Shown: positions 47,674 through 62,000 of the stretch, one piece after another
Position numbering within the stretch: position 1 is the stretch's first letter
Layout of the letters: each line of letters opens with the position of its first letter
DNA from: Ligustrum vulgare
Lineage: Eukaryota; Streptophyta; Magnoliopsida; Lamiales; Oleaceae
Length of the DNA: 64,000 bases
Assembly: GCA_963555705.1 (NCBI GenBank)
Contig: OY743180.1
Span: 35,992,129-36,056,128 of the forward strand
Direction of reading: 5' to 3'
Notes under the pieces: generated by a model
Told to the model about the DNA's origin: nothing
The model's database searches: none
Seen by the model: the letters and a program-made list of their open reading frames with translations, nothing else
Position numbers and translations under genes: made by a program

Positions 47674-49080
47674 AAACATTTTCGTAAAAACATAAGATAT
47701 ACTTACTTGTCATAAAAACATACTTACTTTTCATAAAAACATAAGGTATACTTACTTGTCATAAAAACATACTTACTTTTCATAAAAACATAAGGTGTAT
47801 TTACCTTTCATAAAAACATACTTACTTTTCATAAAAACATAAGATATACTTACTTGTCATAAAAACATACTTACTTTTCATAAAAACATAAGGTGTATTT
47901 ATCTTTCATAAAAACATACTTACTTTTCATAAAAACATAAGATATACTTACTTGTCATAAAAACATACTTACTTTTCATAAAAACATAAGGTGTATTTAC
48001 CTTTCATAAAAACATACTTACTTTTCATAAAAACATAAGATATACTTACTTGTCATAAAAACATACTTACTTTTCATAAAAACATAAGGTGTATTTACCT
48101 TTCATAAAAACATACTTACTTTTCATAAAAACATAAGGTATACTTACTTGTCATAAAAACATACTTACTTTTCATAAAAACATAAGGTGTATTTACCTTT
48201 CATAAAAACATACTTACTTTTCATAAAAACATAAGGTATACTTACTTGTCATAAAAACATACTTACTTTTCATAAAAACATAAGGTGTATTTACCTTTCA
48301 TAAAAACATACTTACTTTTCATAAAAACATAAGATATACTTACTTGTCATAAAAACATACTTACTTTTCATAAAAACATAAGATATACTTACTTGTCATA
48401 AAAACATACTTACTTTTCATAAAAACATAAGGTGTATTTATCTTTCATAAAAACATACTTACTTTTCATAAAAACATAAGATATACTTACTTGTCATAAA
48501 AACATACTTACTTTTCATAAAAACATAAGGTGTATTTACCTTTCATAAAAACATACTTACTTTTCATAAAAACATAAGATATACTTACTTGTCATAAAAA
48601 CATACTTACTTTTCATAAAAACATAAGGTGTATTTACCTTTCATAAAAACATACTTACTTTTCATAAAAACATAAGGTATACTTACTTGTCATAAAAACA
48701 TACTTACTTTTCATAAAAACATAAGGTGTATTTACCTTTCATAAAAACATACTTACTTTTCATAAAAACATAAGATATACTTACTTGTCATAAAAACATA
48801 CTTACTTTTCATAAAAACATAAGGTGTATTTACCTTTCATAAAAACATACTTACTTTTCATAAAAACATAAGATATACTTACTTGTCATAAAAACATACT
48901 TACTTTTCATAAAAACATAAGGTGTATTTACCTTTCATAAAAACATACTTACTTTTCATAAAAACATAAGATATACTTACTTGTCATAAAAACATACTTA
49001 CTTTTCATAAAAACATAAGGCGTATTTACCTTTCATAAAAACATACTTACTTTTCATAAAAACATAAGATATACTTACCT
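47674..49080 (-). repeat. 49-bp minisatellite inside the solo LTR (about 28 copies)
   Basis: Units of 49 bp, each built from a 21-bp part (ATAAAAACATACTTACTTTTC) and a 28-bp part. Units alternate between AAGATATACTTACTTGTC and AAGGTGTATTTACCTTTC endings, giving a 98-bp higher period in much of the array. The matching segment in element 1 (about 13615-13665) is present once. Confidence 0.9.
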
Positions 49081-49309
49081 TTTAAAAGATTAAAATGAAG
49101 TGTAGTAGTAAATGGACCAAAACTTTCTTGACCACCTTGAATTTCTCTTACTTGTGGATTTTGTCAAGAGATTGGAAATAAGTGTATATGTGTAGAGTTG
49201 TGTGTAAAAGAGATGGGTTTAAATAGATGTATAAAGTTGGCATATTGTAAACATAATCATTCAATTCTATTAATTTTAACACATCCTTTTCTTAAAGTAA
49301 AGCACCATT

Positions 49310-49797
49310 CATATACTTTTCCATATTTATACAAATAATATGCTCTTCATGATTATATATAATGGAGTATATAAATCATTCATATACTTTTCCATATTTA
49401 TACAAATATTATGCTCTTCATGATTACATATAATGGAGTCTTATCAATCATTCATATACTTTTCCATATTTATACAAATATTATGCTCTTCATGATTATA
49501 TATAATGGAGTATATAATTCATTCATATACTTTTTCATATTTATACAAATATTATGCTCTTCATGATTACATATAATGGAGTCTTATCAATCATTCATAT
49601 ACTTTTCCATATTTATACAAATATTATGCTCTTCATGATTATATATAATGGAGTATATAATTCATTCATATACTTTTCCATATTTATACAAATATTATGC
49701 TCTTCATGATTATATATAATGGAGTATATAAATCATTCATATACTTTTCCATATTTATACAAATATTATGCTCTTCATGATTACATATAATGGAACC
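49310..49797 (-). repeat. 71-72-bp minisatellite inside the solo LTR (7 copies)
   Basis: Copies begin at CATATACTTTTCCAT at 49310, 49381, 49453, 49524, 49596, 49667 and 49738. Copy types with TATATAATGGAG and CATATAATGGAG partly alternate. I do not see the unit in the element 1 LTR. Confidence 0.88.
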
Positions 49798-50088
49798 TCT
49801 CATGCTTGCATATATTTTCTTAATTTAAATAATAAAAGTAATTTTTGTATAAATAAATATTGGGATAACATTGAATTAAGTACTTAGACTTAATATACTT
49901 TAAATCAAGAGAATGGAGATATTTTTAGAAATTCGGAATTTAATTTAAAATCGAACGATCTCGATTATTTCTTGACTTAGCTATACGAATACGTCGTGGC
50001 GTTAACTTAATAAAAATGGGTGAAATAGTAGCGATACGATTTTCTATTAAAATAATTATTAATCGCGTAAAAATTCTTGGTCGCTACA

Positions 50089-53000
50089 GTAAGGACCTGG
50101 GGTAGGTATGTCGATGTACAAGTAAAAGTGGAAATAGGAACTAAAGTTTAACAAATATGGGATTCAGAGTAACAATTTTTAGGAACTGCTACTGAAAATT
50201 TTTTATTTGGAGTAAGAAAAGTGTATGAAATTTCATATTTTAGTATTGCAATAGATTTATTATTGTAAAGTTTATTTTTGTATACTTTAAAATATTATTT
50301 AAGATTTGCTTGACAATGATTAAATATTTGTATTGATTGCAGAAGACGTGCTCATAGGATACTGGTCTTTTGGAATGGTTTTAACACTCCACACTTGATA
50401 TGCCGACAACCTAGTTGCTTATAAGGGAATTAATTCTTTTAGTGAAATGTTTATTATGGCCAGTTCGATTTAGTTTTTAATATTGAATTTATAATTAGTG
50501 TATGTTTGACGTAGATTACTTGAGTTAATAGGAGTCGGAGTAGGAGTGAAGTGAGTAATAACTTTTATACGAGTACGGGATGTTTTTGGACAACGTAAGT
50601 CACAGTTGGAGTAATAGCTGAAGTAGACACTAAATTTAACGAATGGGGGTAAGAGCAACAATAGGTTGGAGCGGTTATTAAAATTTCATAAGTAGAAGTA
50701 AGAGTAGTGTATGAAATTTCATCTTCTTGTATTGCTGTATATGTATTATTACATTGTTTACTATTATTTTCTTTAAAATATTTGTTAAGATTTGCTTGAG
50801 AAAGATTGTTATTAACGATTACATAAGCTGTTTTCGTAGAATACTTGTCATTTCGGGATGCTTTTCAATATGGACGCTTGGACTGGCTACAACCGTACTT
50901 CTCGTAAGGGAAGTAGTTTATTTATTTTAATTCTTATGGCCCTTTAGATTTTGTTTTCAGTTTTGAATTCATTATTATTGTATGTTTGAAGTAGATTTCC
51001 TGAGTTAATAGGAGTCGAACTGGGAGTTGAACAAGTTGGTAACTTTTATTCGGATAGGGTAAGGACCTGGGGTAGGTATGTCGATGTACGAGTAAAAGTT
51101 GAATTAGGAACTAAAGTTTAACAAATATGGGATTCAGAGTAACAATTGTTAGGAACTGCTACTGAAATTTTTTTATTTGGAGTAAGAAAAGTGTATGAAA
51201 TTTCATATTTTAGTATTGCAATAGATTTATTATTGTAAAGTTTATTTTTGTGTACTTTAAAATATTATTTAAGATTTGGTTGACAATGATTAAATATTTG
51301 TATTGATTGCAGAAGACGTGCTCATAGAATACTGGTCTTTTGGAATGGTTTTAACACTCCACACTTGATATGCCGACAACCTAGTTGCTTATAAGGGAAT
51401 TAATTCTTTTAGTGAAATGTTTATTATGGCCAGTTCGATTTAGTTTTTAATATTGAATTTATAATTAGTGTATGTTTGACGTAGATTACTTGAGTTAATA
51501 GGAGTCGGAGTAGGAGTAGGAGTGAAGTGAGTAATAACTATTATACGAATACGGGATGTTGTCGGAGTTGGTAAGTCACAGTTGGAGTAATAGCTGAAGT
51601 AGACACTAAATTTAACGAATGGGGGTAAGAGTAACAATAGGTTGGAGCGGTTATTAAAATTTCATAAGTAAAAGTAAGAGTAGTGTATGAAATTTCATCT
51701 TCTTGTATTGCTGTATATGTATTATTGCATTGTTTACCATTGTTTTCTTTAAAGTATTTTATAAGATTTGCTTGAGAAAGATTGTTATTAACGATTACAT
51801 AAGCTGTTTTCGAAGAATACTTCTCTTTTCGGGATGCTTTTCAATATGGACGCTTGGACTGGCTACAACCGTACTTCTCGTAAGGGAAGTAGTTTATTTA
51901 TTTAAATTCTTATGGCACTTTAGATTTTGTTTTCAGTTTTTAATTCATTATTATTGTATGTTTGAAGTAGATTTCCTGAGTTAATAGGAGTCGAACGGGG
52001 AGTTGAACAAGTTGGTAACTTTTATTCGGATAGGTTAAGGACCTGGGGTAGGTATGTCGATGTACGAGTAAAAGTGGAAATAGGAACTAAAGTTTAACAA
52101 ATATGGGATTCAGAGTAACAATTGTTAGGAACTGCTACTGAAATTTTTTTATTTGGAGTAAGACAAGTGTATGAAATTTCATATTTTAGTATTGCAATAG
52201 ATTTATTATTGTAAAGTTTATTTTTGTATACTTTAAAATATTATTTAAGATTTGCTTGACAATGATTAAATATTTGTATTGATTGCAGAAGACGTGCTCA
52301 TAGAATACTGGTCTTTTGGAATGGTTTTAACACTCCACACTTGATATGCCGACAACCTAGTTGCTTATAAGGGAATTAATTCTTTTAGTGAAATGTTTAT
52401 TATGGCCAGTTCGATTTAGTTTTTAATATTGAATTTATAATTAGTGTATGTTTGACGTAGATTACTTGAGTTAATAGGAGTCGGAGTAGGAGTGAAGTGA
52501 GTAATAACTATTATGCGAATACGGGATGTTGTCGGAGTTGGTAAGTCACAGTTGGAGTAATAGCTGAAGTAGACACTAAATTTAACGAATGGGGGTAAGA
52601 GTAACAATAGGTTGGAGCGGTTATTAAAATTTCATAAGTAAAAGTAAGAGTAGTGTATGAAATTTCATCTTCTTGTATTGCTGTATATGTATTATTGCAT
52701 TGTTTACCATTGTTTTCTTTAAAATATTTTATAAGATTTGCTTGAGAAAGATTGTTATTAACCATCCATAAGCTGTTTTCGAAGAATACTTCTCTTTTCG
52801 GGATGCTTTTCAATATGGACGCTTGGACTGGCTACAACCGTACTTCTCGTAAGGGAAGTAGTTTATTTATTTTAATTCTTATGGCCCTTTAGATTTTGTT
52901 TTCAGTTTTGAATTCATTATTATTGTATGTTTGAAGTAGATTTCCTGAGTTAATAGGAGTCGAACTGGGAGTTGAACAAGTTGGTAACTTTTATTCGGAT

Positions 53001-56000
53001 AGGGTAAGGACCTGGGGTAGGTATGTCGATGTACGAGTAAAAGTTGAATTAGGAACTAAAGTTTAACAAATATGGGATTCAGAGTAACAATTGTTAGGAA
53101 CTGCTACTGAAATTTTTTTATTTGGAGTAAGACAAGTGTATGAAATTTCATATTTTAGTATTGCAATAGATTTATTATTGTAAAGTTTATTTTTGTATAC
53201 TTTAAAATATTATTTAAGATTTGCTTGACAATGATTAAATATTTGTATTGATTGCAGAAGACGTGCTCATAGAATACTGGTCTTTTGGAATGGTTTTAAC
53301 ACTCCACACTTGATATGCCGACAACCTAGTTGCTTATAAGGGAATTAATTCTTTTAGTGAAATGTTTATTATGGCCAGTTCGATTTAGTTTTTAATATTG
53401 AATTTATAATTAGTGTATGTTTGACGTAGATTACTTGAGTTAATAGGAGTCGGAGTAGGAGTGAAGTGAGTAATAACTATTATACGAATACGGGATGTTG
53501 TCGGAGTTGGTAAGTCACAGTTGGAGTAATAGCTGAAGTAGACACTAAATTTAACGAATGGGGGTAAGAGTAACAATAGGTTGGAGCGGTTATTAAAATT
53601 TCATAAGTAAAAGTAAGAGTAGTGTATGAAATTTCATCTTCTTGTATTGCTGTATATGTATTATTGCATTGTTTACCATTGTTTTCTTTAAAATATTTTA
53701 TAAGATTTGCTTGAGAAAGATTGTTATTAACGATTACATAAGCTGTTTTCGAAAAATACTTCTCTTTTCGGGATGCTTTTCAATATGGACGCTTGGACTG
53801 GCTACAACCGTACTTCTCGTAAGGGAAGTAGTTTATTTATTTAAATTCTTATGGCACTTTAGATTTTGTTTTCAGTTTTGAATTCATTATTATTGTATGT
53901 TTGAAGTAGATTTCCTGAGTTAATAGGAGTCGGACTGGGAGTTGAAGAAGTTGGTAACTTTTATTCGGATAGGGTAAGGACCTGGGGTAGGTATGTCGAT
54001 GTACGAGTAAAAGTGGAAATAGGAACTAAAGTTTAACAAATATGGGATTCAGAGTAACAATTGTTAGGAACTGCTACTGAAAGTTTTTTATTTGGACTAA
54101 GACAAGTTTATGAAATTTCATATTTTAGTATTGCAATAGATTTATTATTGTAAAGTTTATTTTTGTATACTTTAAAATATTATTTATGGTTTGCTTGACA
54201 ATGATTAAATATTTGTATTGATTGCAGAAGACGTGCTCGCAGAATACTGGTCTTTTGGAATGGTTTTAACACTACACACTTGATATGCCGACAACCCAGT
54301 TGCTTATAAGGAAATTATTTCTTTTAGTGAAATGTTTATTATGGCCAGTTCGATTTAGTTTTTACTATTGAATTTATAATTAGTGAATGTTTGACATAGA
54401 TTACTTGAGTTAATAGGAATCGGAGTAGGAGTGAAGTGAGTAATAACTATTGTACGAGTACGGGTTGTCGTAGAAGTTGGTAAGTCACAGTTGGAGTAAT
54501 AGCTGAAGTAGACACTAAATTTAAGGAATGGGGGTGAGAGTAACAATAGGTTGGAGCGGTTATTAAAATTTCATAAGTAGAAGTAAGAGTAGTGTATGAA
54601 ATTTCATCTTCTTGTATTGCTATATATGTATTGTTGCGTTGTTTACTATTATTTTCTTTAAAATATTTTAAAAGATTTGCTTGAGAAAGATTGTTATTAA
54701 CGATTACATAAGCTGTTTCCGTAGAATACTTGTCTTTTTGGGGTGGTTTTAAATATGGATGCTTGGACTGGTACAACCGTACTTCTCGTAAGGGAAGTAG
54801 TTTATTTATTTAAATTCTTATGGCCCTTTAGATTTTGTTTTCAGTTTTGAATTCATTATTATTGTATGTTTGAAGTAGATTTCATGAGTTAATAGGAGTC
54901 GAACGTGGAGTTGAACAAGTTGGTAACTTTTAATCGGATAGGTTAAGGACCTGGGGTAGGTATGTCGATGTACGAGTAAAAGTGGAAATAGGAACTAAAG
55001 TTTAACAAATATGGGATTCAGAGTAACAATTGTTAGGAACTGCTACTGAAATTTTTTTATTTGGAGTAAGACAAGTGTATGAAATTTCATATTTTAGTAT
55101 TGCAATAGATTTATTATTGTAAAGTTTATTTTTGTATACTTTAAACTATTATTTAAGATTTGCTTGACAATGATTAAATATTTGTATTGATTGCAGAAGA
55201 CGTGCTCATAGAATACTGGTCTTTTGGAATGGTTTTAACAATCCACTCTTGATATGCCGACAAGCTAGTTGCTTATAAGGGAATTAATTCTTTTAGTGAA
55301 ATGTTTATTATGGCCAGTTCGATTTAGTTTTTAATATTGAATTTATAATTAGTGTATGTTTGACGTAGATTACTTGAGTTAATAGGAGTCGGAGTAGGAG
55401 TGAAGTGAGTAATAACTATTATACGAGTACGGGATGTTGTCGGAGTTGGTAAGTCACAGTTGGAGTAATAGCTGAAGTAGACACTAAATTTAACGAATGG
55501 GGGTAAGAGTAACAATAGGTTGGAGCGGTTATTAAAATTTCATAAGTAAAAGTTCTTAGTAGTGTATGAAATTTCATCTTCTTGTATTGCTGTATATGTA
55601 TTATTGCATTGTTTACCATTGTTTTCTTTAAAATATTTTATAAGATTTGCTTGAGAAAGATTGTTATTAATAATCCATAAGCTGTTTTCGAAGAATACTT
55701 CTCTTTTCGGGATGCTTTTCAATATGGACGCTTGGACTGGCTACAACCGTACTTCTCGTAAGGGAAGTAGTTTATTTATTTTAATTCTTATGGCCCTTTA
55801 GATTTTGTTTTCAGTTTTGAATTCATTATTATTGTATGTTTGAAGTAGATTTCCTGAGTTAATAGGAGTCGAACTGGGAGTTGAACAAGTTGGTAACTTT
55901 TATTCGGATAGGGTAAGGACCTGGGGTAGGTATGTCGATGTACGAGTAAAAGTTGAATCAGGAACTAAAGTTTAACAAATATGGGATTCAGAGTAACAAT

Positions 56001-59000
56001 TGTTAGGAACTGCTACTGAATTTTTTTTATTTGGAGTAAGAAAAGTGTATGAAATTTCATATTTTAGTATTGCAATAGATTTATTATTGTAAAGTTTATT
56101 TTTGTGTACTTTAAAATATTATTTATGGTTTGCTTGACAATGATTAAATATTTGTATTGATTGCAGAAGACGTGCTCGCAGAATACTGGTCTTTTGGAAT
56201 GGTTTTAACAATCCACTCTTGATATGCCGACAAGCTAGTTGCTTATAAGGGAATTAATTCTTTTAGTGAAATGTTTATTATGGCCAGTTCGATTTAGTTT
56301 TTAATATTGAATTTATAATTAGTGTATGTTTGACGTAGATTACTTGAGTTAATAGGAGTCGGAGTAGGAGTGAAGTGAGTAATAACTATTATACGAGTAC
56401 GGGATGTTGTCGGAGTTGGTAAGTCACAGTTGGAGTAATAGCTGAAGTAGACACTAAATTTAACGAATGGGGGTAAGAGTAACAATAGGTTGGAGCGGTT
56501 ATTAAAATTTCATAAGTAGAAGTAAGAGTAGTGTATGAAATTTCATCTTCTTGTATTGCTATATATGTATTGTTGCATTGTTTACTATTATTTTCTTTAA
56601 AATATTTTAAAAGATTTGCTTGAGAAAGATTGTTATTAACGATTACATAAGCTGTTTCCATAGAATACTCGTCTTTTTGGGGTGGTTTTAAATATGGATG
56701 CTTGGACTGGCTACAACCGTACTTCTCGTAAGGGAAGTAGTTTATTTATTTAAATTCTTATGGCCCTTTAGATTTTGTTTTCAATTTTGAATTCATTATT
56801 ATTGTATGTTTGAAGTAGATTTCCTGAGCTAATAGGAGTCGGACTGGGAGTTGAAGAAGTTGGTAACTTTTATTCGGATAGGGTAAGGGGGTAGGTATGT
56901 CGATGTACGAGTAACAATTGTTAGGAACTGCTACTGAAATTTTTTTTATTTGGAGTAAGACAAGTTTATGAAATTTCATATTTTAGTATTGCAATAGATT
57001 TATTATTGTAAAGTTTATTTTTGTATACTTTAAAATATTATTTAAGATTTGCTTGACAATGATTAAATATTTGTATTGATTTCAGAAGACGTGCTCGTAG
57101 AATACTGGTCTTTTGGAATGGTTTTAACACTCCACACTTGATATGCCGACAACCTAGTTGCTTATAAGGGAATTAATTCTTTTAGTGAAATGTTTATTAT
57201 GGCCAGTTCGATTTAGTTTTTAATATTGAATTTATAATTAGTGTATGTTTGACGTAGATTACTTGAGTTAATAGGAGTCGGAGTAGGAGTGAAGTGAGTA
57301 ATAACTTTTATACGAGTACGGGATGTCGTAGGAGTTGGTAAGTCACAGTTGGAGTAATAGCTGAAGTAGACACTAAATTTAACGAATGGGGGGTAAGAGC
57401 AACAATAGGTTGGAGCGGTTATTAAAATTTCATAAGTAGAAGTAAGAGTAGTGTATGAAATTTCATCTTCTTGTGTTGCTGTATATGTATTATTACATTG
57501 TTTACTATTATTTTCTTTAAAATATTTGTTAAGATTTGCTTGAGAAAGATTGTTATTAACGATTACATAAGCTGTTTTCGTAGAATACTTGCCATTTCGG
57601 GATGCTTTTCAATATGGACGCTAGGACTGGCTACAACCGTACTTCTCGTAAGGGAAGTAGTTTATTTATTTTAATTCTTATGGCCCTTTAGATTTTGTTT
57701 TCAGTTTTGAATTCATTATTATTTTATGTTTGAAGTAGATTTCCTGAGTTAATAGGAGTCGAACTGGGAGTTGAAGAAGTTGGTAACTTTTATTCGGATA
57801 GGGTAAGGACCTGGGGTAGGTATGTCGATGTACGAGTAAAAGTGGAAATAGGAACTAAAGTTTAACAAATATGGGATTCAGAGTAACAATTGTTAGGAAC
57901 TGCTACTGAAAATTTTTTATTTGGAGTAAGACAAGTGTATGAAATTTCATATTTTAGTATTGCAATAGATTTATTATTGTAAAGTTTATTTTTGTATACT
58001 TTAAAATATTATTTAAGATTTGCTTGACAATGATTAAATATTTGTATTGATTGCAGAAGACGTGCTCATAGAATACTGGTCTTTTGGAATGGTTTTAACA
58101 CTACACACTTGATATGCCGACAACCTAGTTGCTTATAAGGGAATTATTACTTTTAGTGAAATGTTTATTATGGCCAGTTCGATTTAGTTTTTAATATTGA
58201 ATTTATAATTAGTGAATGTTTGACGTAGATTACTTGAGTTAATAGGAATCGGAGTAGGAGTGAAGTGAGTAATAACTATTGTACGAGTACGGGATGTCGT
58301 AGAAGTTGGTAAGTCACAGTTGGAGTAATAGCTGAAGTAGACACTAAATTTAAGGAATGGGGGTGAGAGTAACAATAGGTTGGAGCGGTTATTAAAATTT
58401 CATAAGTAGAAGTAAGAGTAGTGTATGAAATTTCATCTTCTTGTATTGCTATATATGTATTGTTACATTGTTTACTATTATTTTCTTTAAAATATTTTAA
58501 AAGATTTGCTTGAGAAAGATTGTTATTAACGATTACATAAGCTGTTTCCGTAGAATACTTGTCTTTTTGGGGTGGTTTTAAATATGGATGCTTGGACTGG
58601 CTACAACCGTACTTCTCGTAAGGGAAGTAGTTTATTTATTTAAATTCTAATGGCCCTTTAGATTTTGTTTTCAATTTTGAATTCATTATTATTGTATGTT
58701 TGAAGTAGATTTCCTGAGCTAATAGGAGTCGGACTGAGAGTTGAAGAAGTTGGTAACTTTTATTCGGATAGGGTAAGGGGGTAGGTATGTCGATGTACGA
58801 GTAACAATTGTTAGGAACTGCTACTGAAATTTTTTTTATTTGGAGTAAGACAAGTTTATGAAATTTCATATTTTAGTATTGCAATAGATTTATTATTGTA
58901 AAGTTTATTTTTGTATACTTTAAAATATTATTTATGGTTTGCTTGACAATGATTAAATATTTGTATTGATAGCAGAAGACGTGCTCCCAGAATACTGGCC

Positions 59001-62000
59001 TTTTGGAATGGTTTTAACACTACACACTTGATATGCCGACAACCTAGTTGCTTATAAGGGAATTATTTCTTTTAGTGAAATGTTTATTATGGCCAGTTCG
59101 ATTTAGTTTTTAATATTGAATTTATAATTAGTGTATGTTTGACGCAGATTACTTGAGTTAATAGGAGTCGGAGTAGGAGTGAAGTGAGTAATAACTATTA
59201 TACAAGTACGGGATGTCGTAGAAGTTGGTAAGTCACAGTTGGAGTAATAGCTGAAGTAGACACTAAATTTAAGGAATGGGGGTGAGAGTAACAATAGGTT
59301 GGAGCGGTTATTAAAATTTCATAAGTAGAAGTAAGAGTAGTGTATGAAATTTCATCTTCTTGTATTGCTATATATGTATTGTTGCATTGATTACTATTAC
59401 TTTCTTTAAAATATTTTAAAAGATTTGCTTGAGAAAGATTGTTATTAACGATTACATAAGCTGTTTCCGTAGAATACTTGTCTTTTTGGGGGTGGTTTTA
59501 AATATGGATGCTTGGACTGGCTACAACCGTACTTCTCGTAAGGGAAGTAGTTTATTTATTTAAATTCTTATGGCCCTTTAGATTTTGTTTTCAATTTTGA
59601 ATTCATTATTATTGTATGTTTGAAGTAGATTTCCTGAGCTAATAGGAGTCGGACTGGGAGTTGAAGAAGTTGGTAACTTTTATTCGGATAGGGTAAGGGG
59701 GTAGGTATGTCGATGTACGAGTAACAATTGTTAGGAACTGCTACTGAAATTTTTTTTATTTGGAGTAAGACAAGTTTATGAAATTTCATATTTAGTATTG
59801 CAATAGATTTATTATTGTAAAGTTTATTTTTGTATTATTTAAAATATTATTTATGGTTTGCTTGACAATGATTAAATATTTGTATTGATAGCAGAAGACG
59901 TGCTCCCAGAATACTGGCCTTTTGGAATGGTTTTAACACTACACACTTGATATGCCGACAACCTAGTTGCTTATAAGGGAATTATTTCTTTTAGTGAAAT
60001 GTTTATTATGGCCAGTTCGATTTAGTTTTTAATATTGAATTTATAATTAGTGTATGTTTGACGCAGATTACTTGAGTTAATAGGAGTCGGAGTAGGAGTG
60101 AAGTGAGTAATAACTATTATACAAGTACGGGATGTCGTAGAAGTTGGTAAGTCACAGTTGGAGTAATAGCTGAAGTAGACACTAAATTTAACGAATGGGG
60201 GGTAAGAGCAACAATAGGTTGGAGCGGTTATTAAAATTTCATAAGTAGAAGTAAGAGTAGTGTATGAAATTTCATCTTCTTGTGTTGCTGTATATGTATT
60301 ATTACATTGTTTACTATTATTTTCTTTAAAATATTTGTTAAGATTTGCTTGAGAAAGATTGTTATTAACGATTACATAAGCTGTTTTCGTAGAATACTTG
60401 CCATTTCGGGATGCTTTTCAATATGGACGCTAGGACTGGCTACAACCGTACTTCTCGTAAGGGAAGTAGTTTATTTATTTTAATTCTTATGGCCCTTTAG
60501 ATTTTGTTTTCAGTTTTGAATTCATTATTATTTTATGTTTGAAGTAGATTTCCTGAGTTAATAGGAGTCGAACTGGGAGTTGAAGAAGTTGGTAACTTTT
60601 ATTCGGATAGGGTAAGGACCTGGGGTAGGTATGTCGATGTACGAGTAAAAGTGGAAATAGGAACTAAAGTTTAACAAATATGGGATTCAGAGTAACAATT
60701 GTTAGGAACTGCTACTGAAAATTTTTTATTTGGAGTAAGACAAGTGTATGAAATTTCATATTTTAGTATTGCAATAGATTTATTATTGTAAAGTTTATTT
60801 TTGTATACTTTAAAATATTATTTAAGATTTGCTTGACAATGATTAAATATTTGTATTGATTGCAGAAGACGTGCTCATAGAATACTGGTCTTTTGGAATG
60901 GTTTTAACACTACACACTTGATATGCCGACAACCTAGTTGCTTATAAGGGAATTATTACTTTTAGTGAAATGTTTATTATGGTCAGTTCGATTTAGTTTT
61001 TAATATTGAATTTATAATTAGTGAATGTTTGACGTAGATTACTTGAGTTAATAGGAATCGGAGTAGGAGTGAAGTGAGTAATAACTATTGTACGAGTACG
61101 GGATGTCGTAGAAGTTGGTAAGTCACAGTTGGAGTAATAGCTGAAGTAGACACTAAATTTAAGGAATGGGGGTGAGAGTAACAATAGGTTGGAGCGGTTA
61201 TTAAAATTTCATAAGTAGAAGTAAGAGTAGTGTATGAAATTTCATCTTCTTGTATTGCTATATATGTATTGTTACATTGTTTACTATTATTTTCTTTAAA
61301 ATATTTTAAAAGATTTGCTTGAGAAAGATTGTTATTAACGATTACATAAGCTGTTTCCGTAGAATACTTGTCTTTTTGGGGTGGTTTTAAATATGGATGC
61401 TTGGACTGGCTACAACCGTACTTCTCGTAAGGGAAGTAGTTTATTTATTTAAATTCTAATGGCCCTTTAGATTTTGTTTTCAATTTTGAATTCATTATTA
61501 TTGTATGTTTGAAGTAGATTTCCTGAGCTAATAGGAGTCGGACTGAGAGTTGAAGAAGTTGGTAACTTTTATTCGGATAGGGTAAGGGGGTAGGTATGTC
61601 GATGTACGAGTAACAATTGTTAGGAACTGCTACTGAAATTTTTTTTATTTGGAGTAAGACAAGTTTATGAAATTTCATATTTTAGTATTGCAATAGATTT
61701 ATTATTGTAAAGTTTATTTTTGTATACTTTAAAATATTATTTATGGTTTGCTTGACAATGATTAAATATTTGTATTGATAGCAGAAGACGTGCTCCCAGA
61801 ATACTGGCCTTTTGGAATGGTTTTAACACTACACACTTGATATGCCGACAACCTAGTTGCTTATAAGGGAATTATTTCTTTTAGTGAAATGTTTATTATG
61901 GCCAGTTCGATTTAGTTTTTAATATTGAATTTATAATTAGTGTATGTTTGACGCAGATTACTTGAGTTAATAGGAGTCGGAGTAGGAGTGAAGTGAGTAA

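Larger units (their letters stand above)
47167..50088 (-). mobile_element. Solo LTR related to the LTR of element 1
   Basis: 2922 bp, flanked by GTAAG on both sides (47162-47166 and 50089-50093). Read on the minus strand it starts TGTAGCGACC and carries the same blocks as the element 1 LTR, including CGCTACTATTTCA, AAGTCAAGAAATA and a hairpin core with AAGTTCGGTAAAATTC. No internal region or second LTR is present, as expected after LTR-LTR recombination. It has the canonical TG start that element 1 has lost. Two minisatellites make up much of its length, so it has diverged well beyond the element 1 copy. Confidence 0.9.

Noticed and set aside
47674..49080. CRISPR-like array
   Set aside because: The repeats are contiguous with no unique spacers; it is a minisatellite inside a plant LTR.
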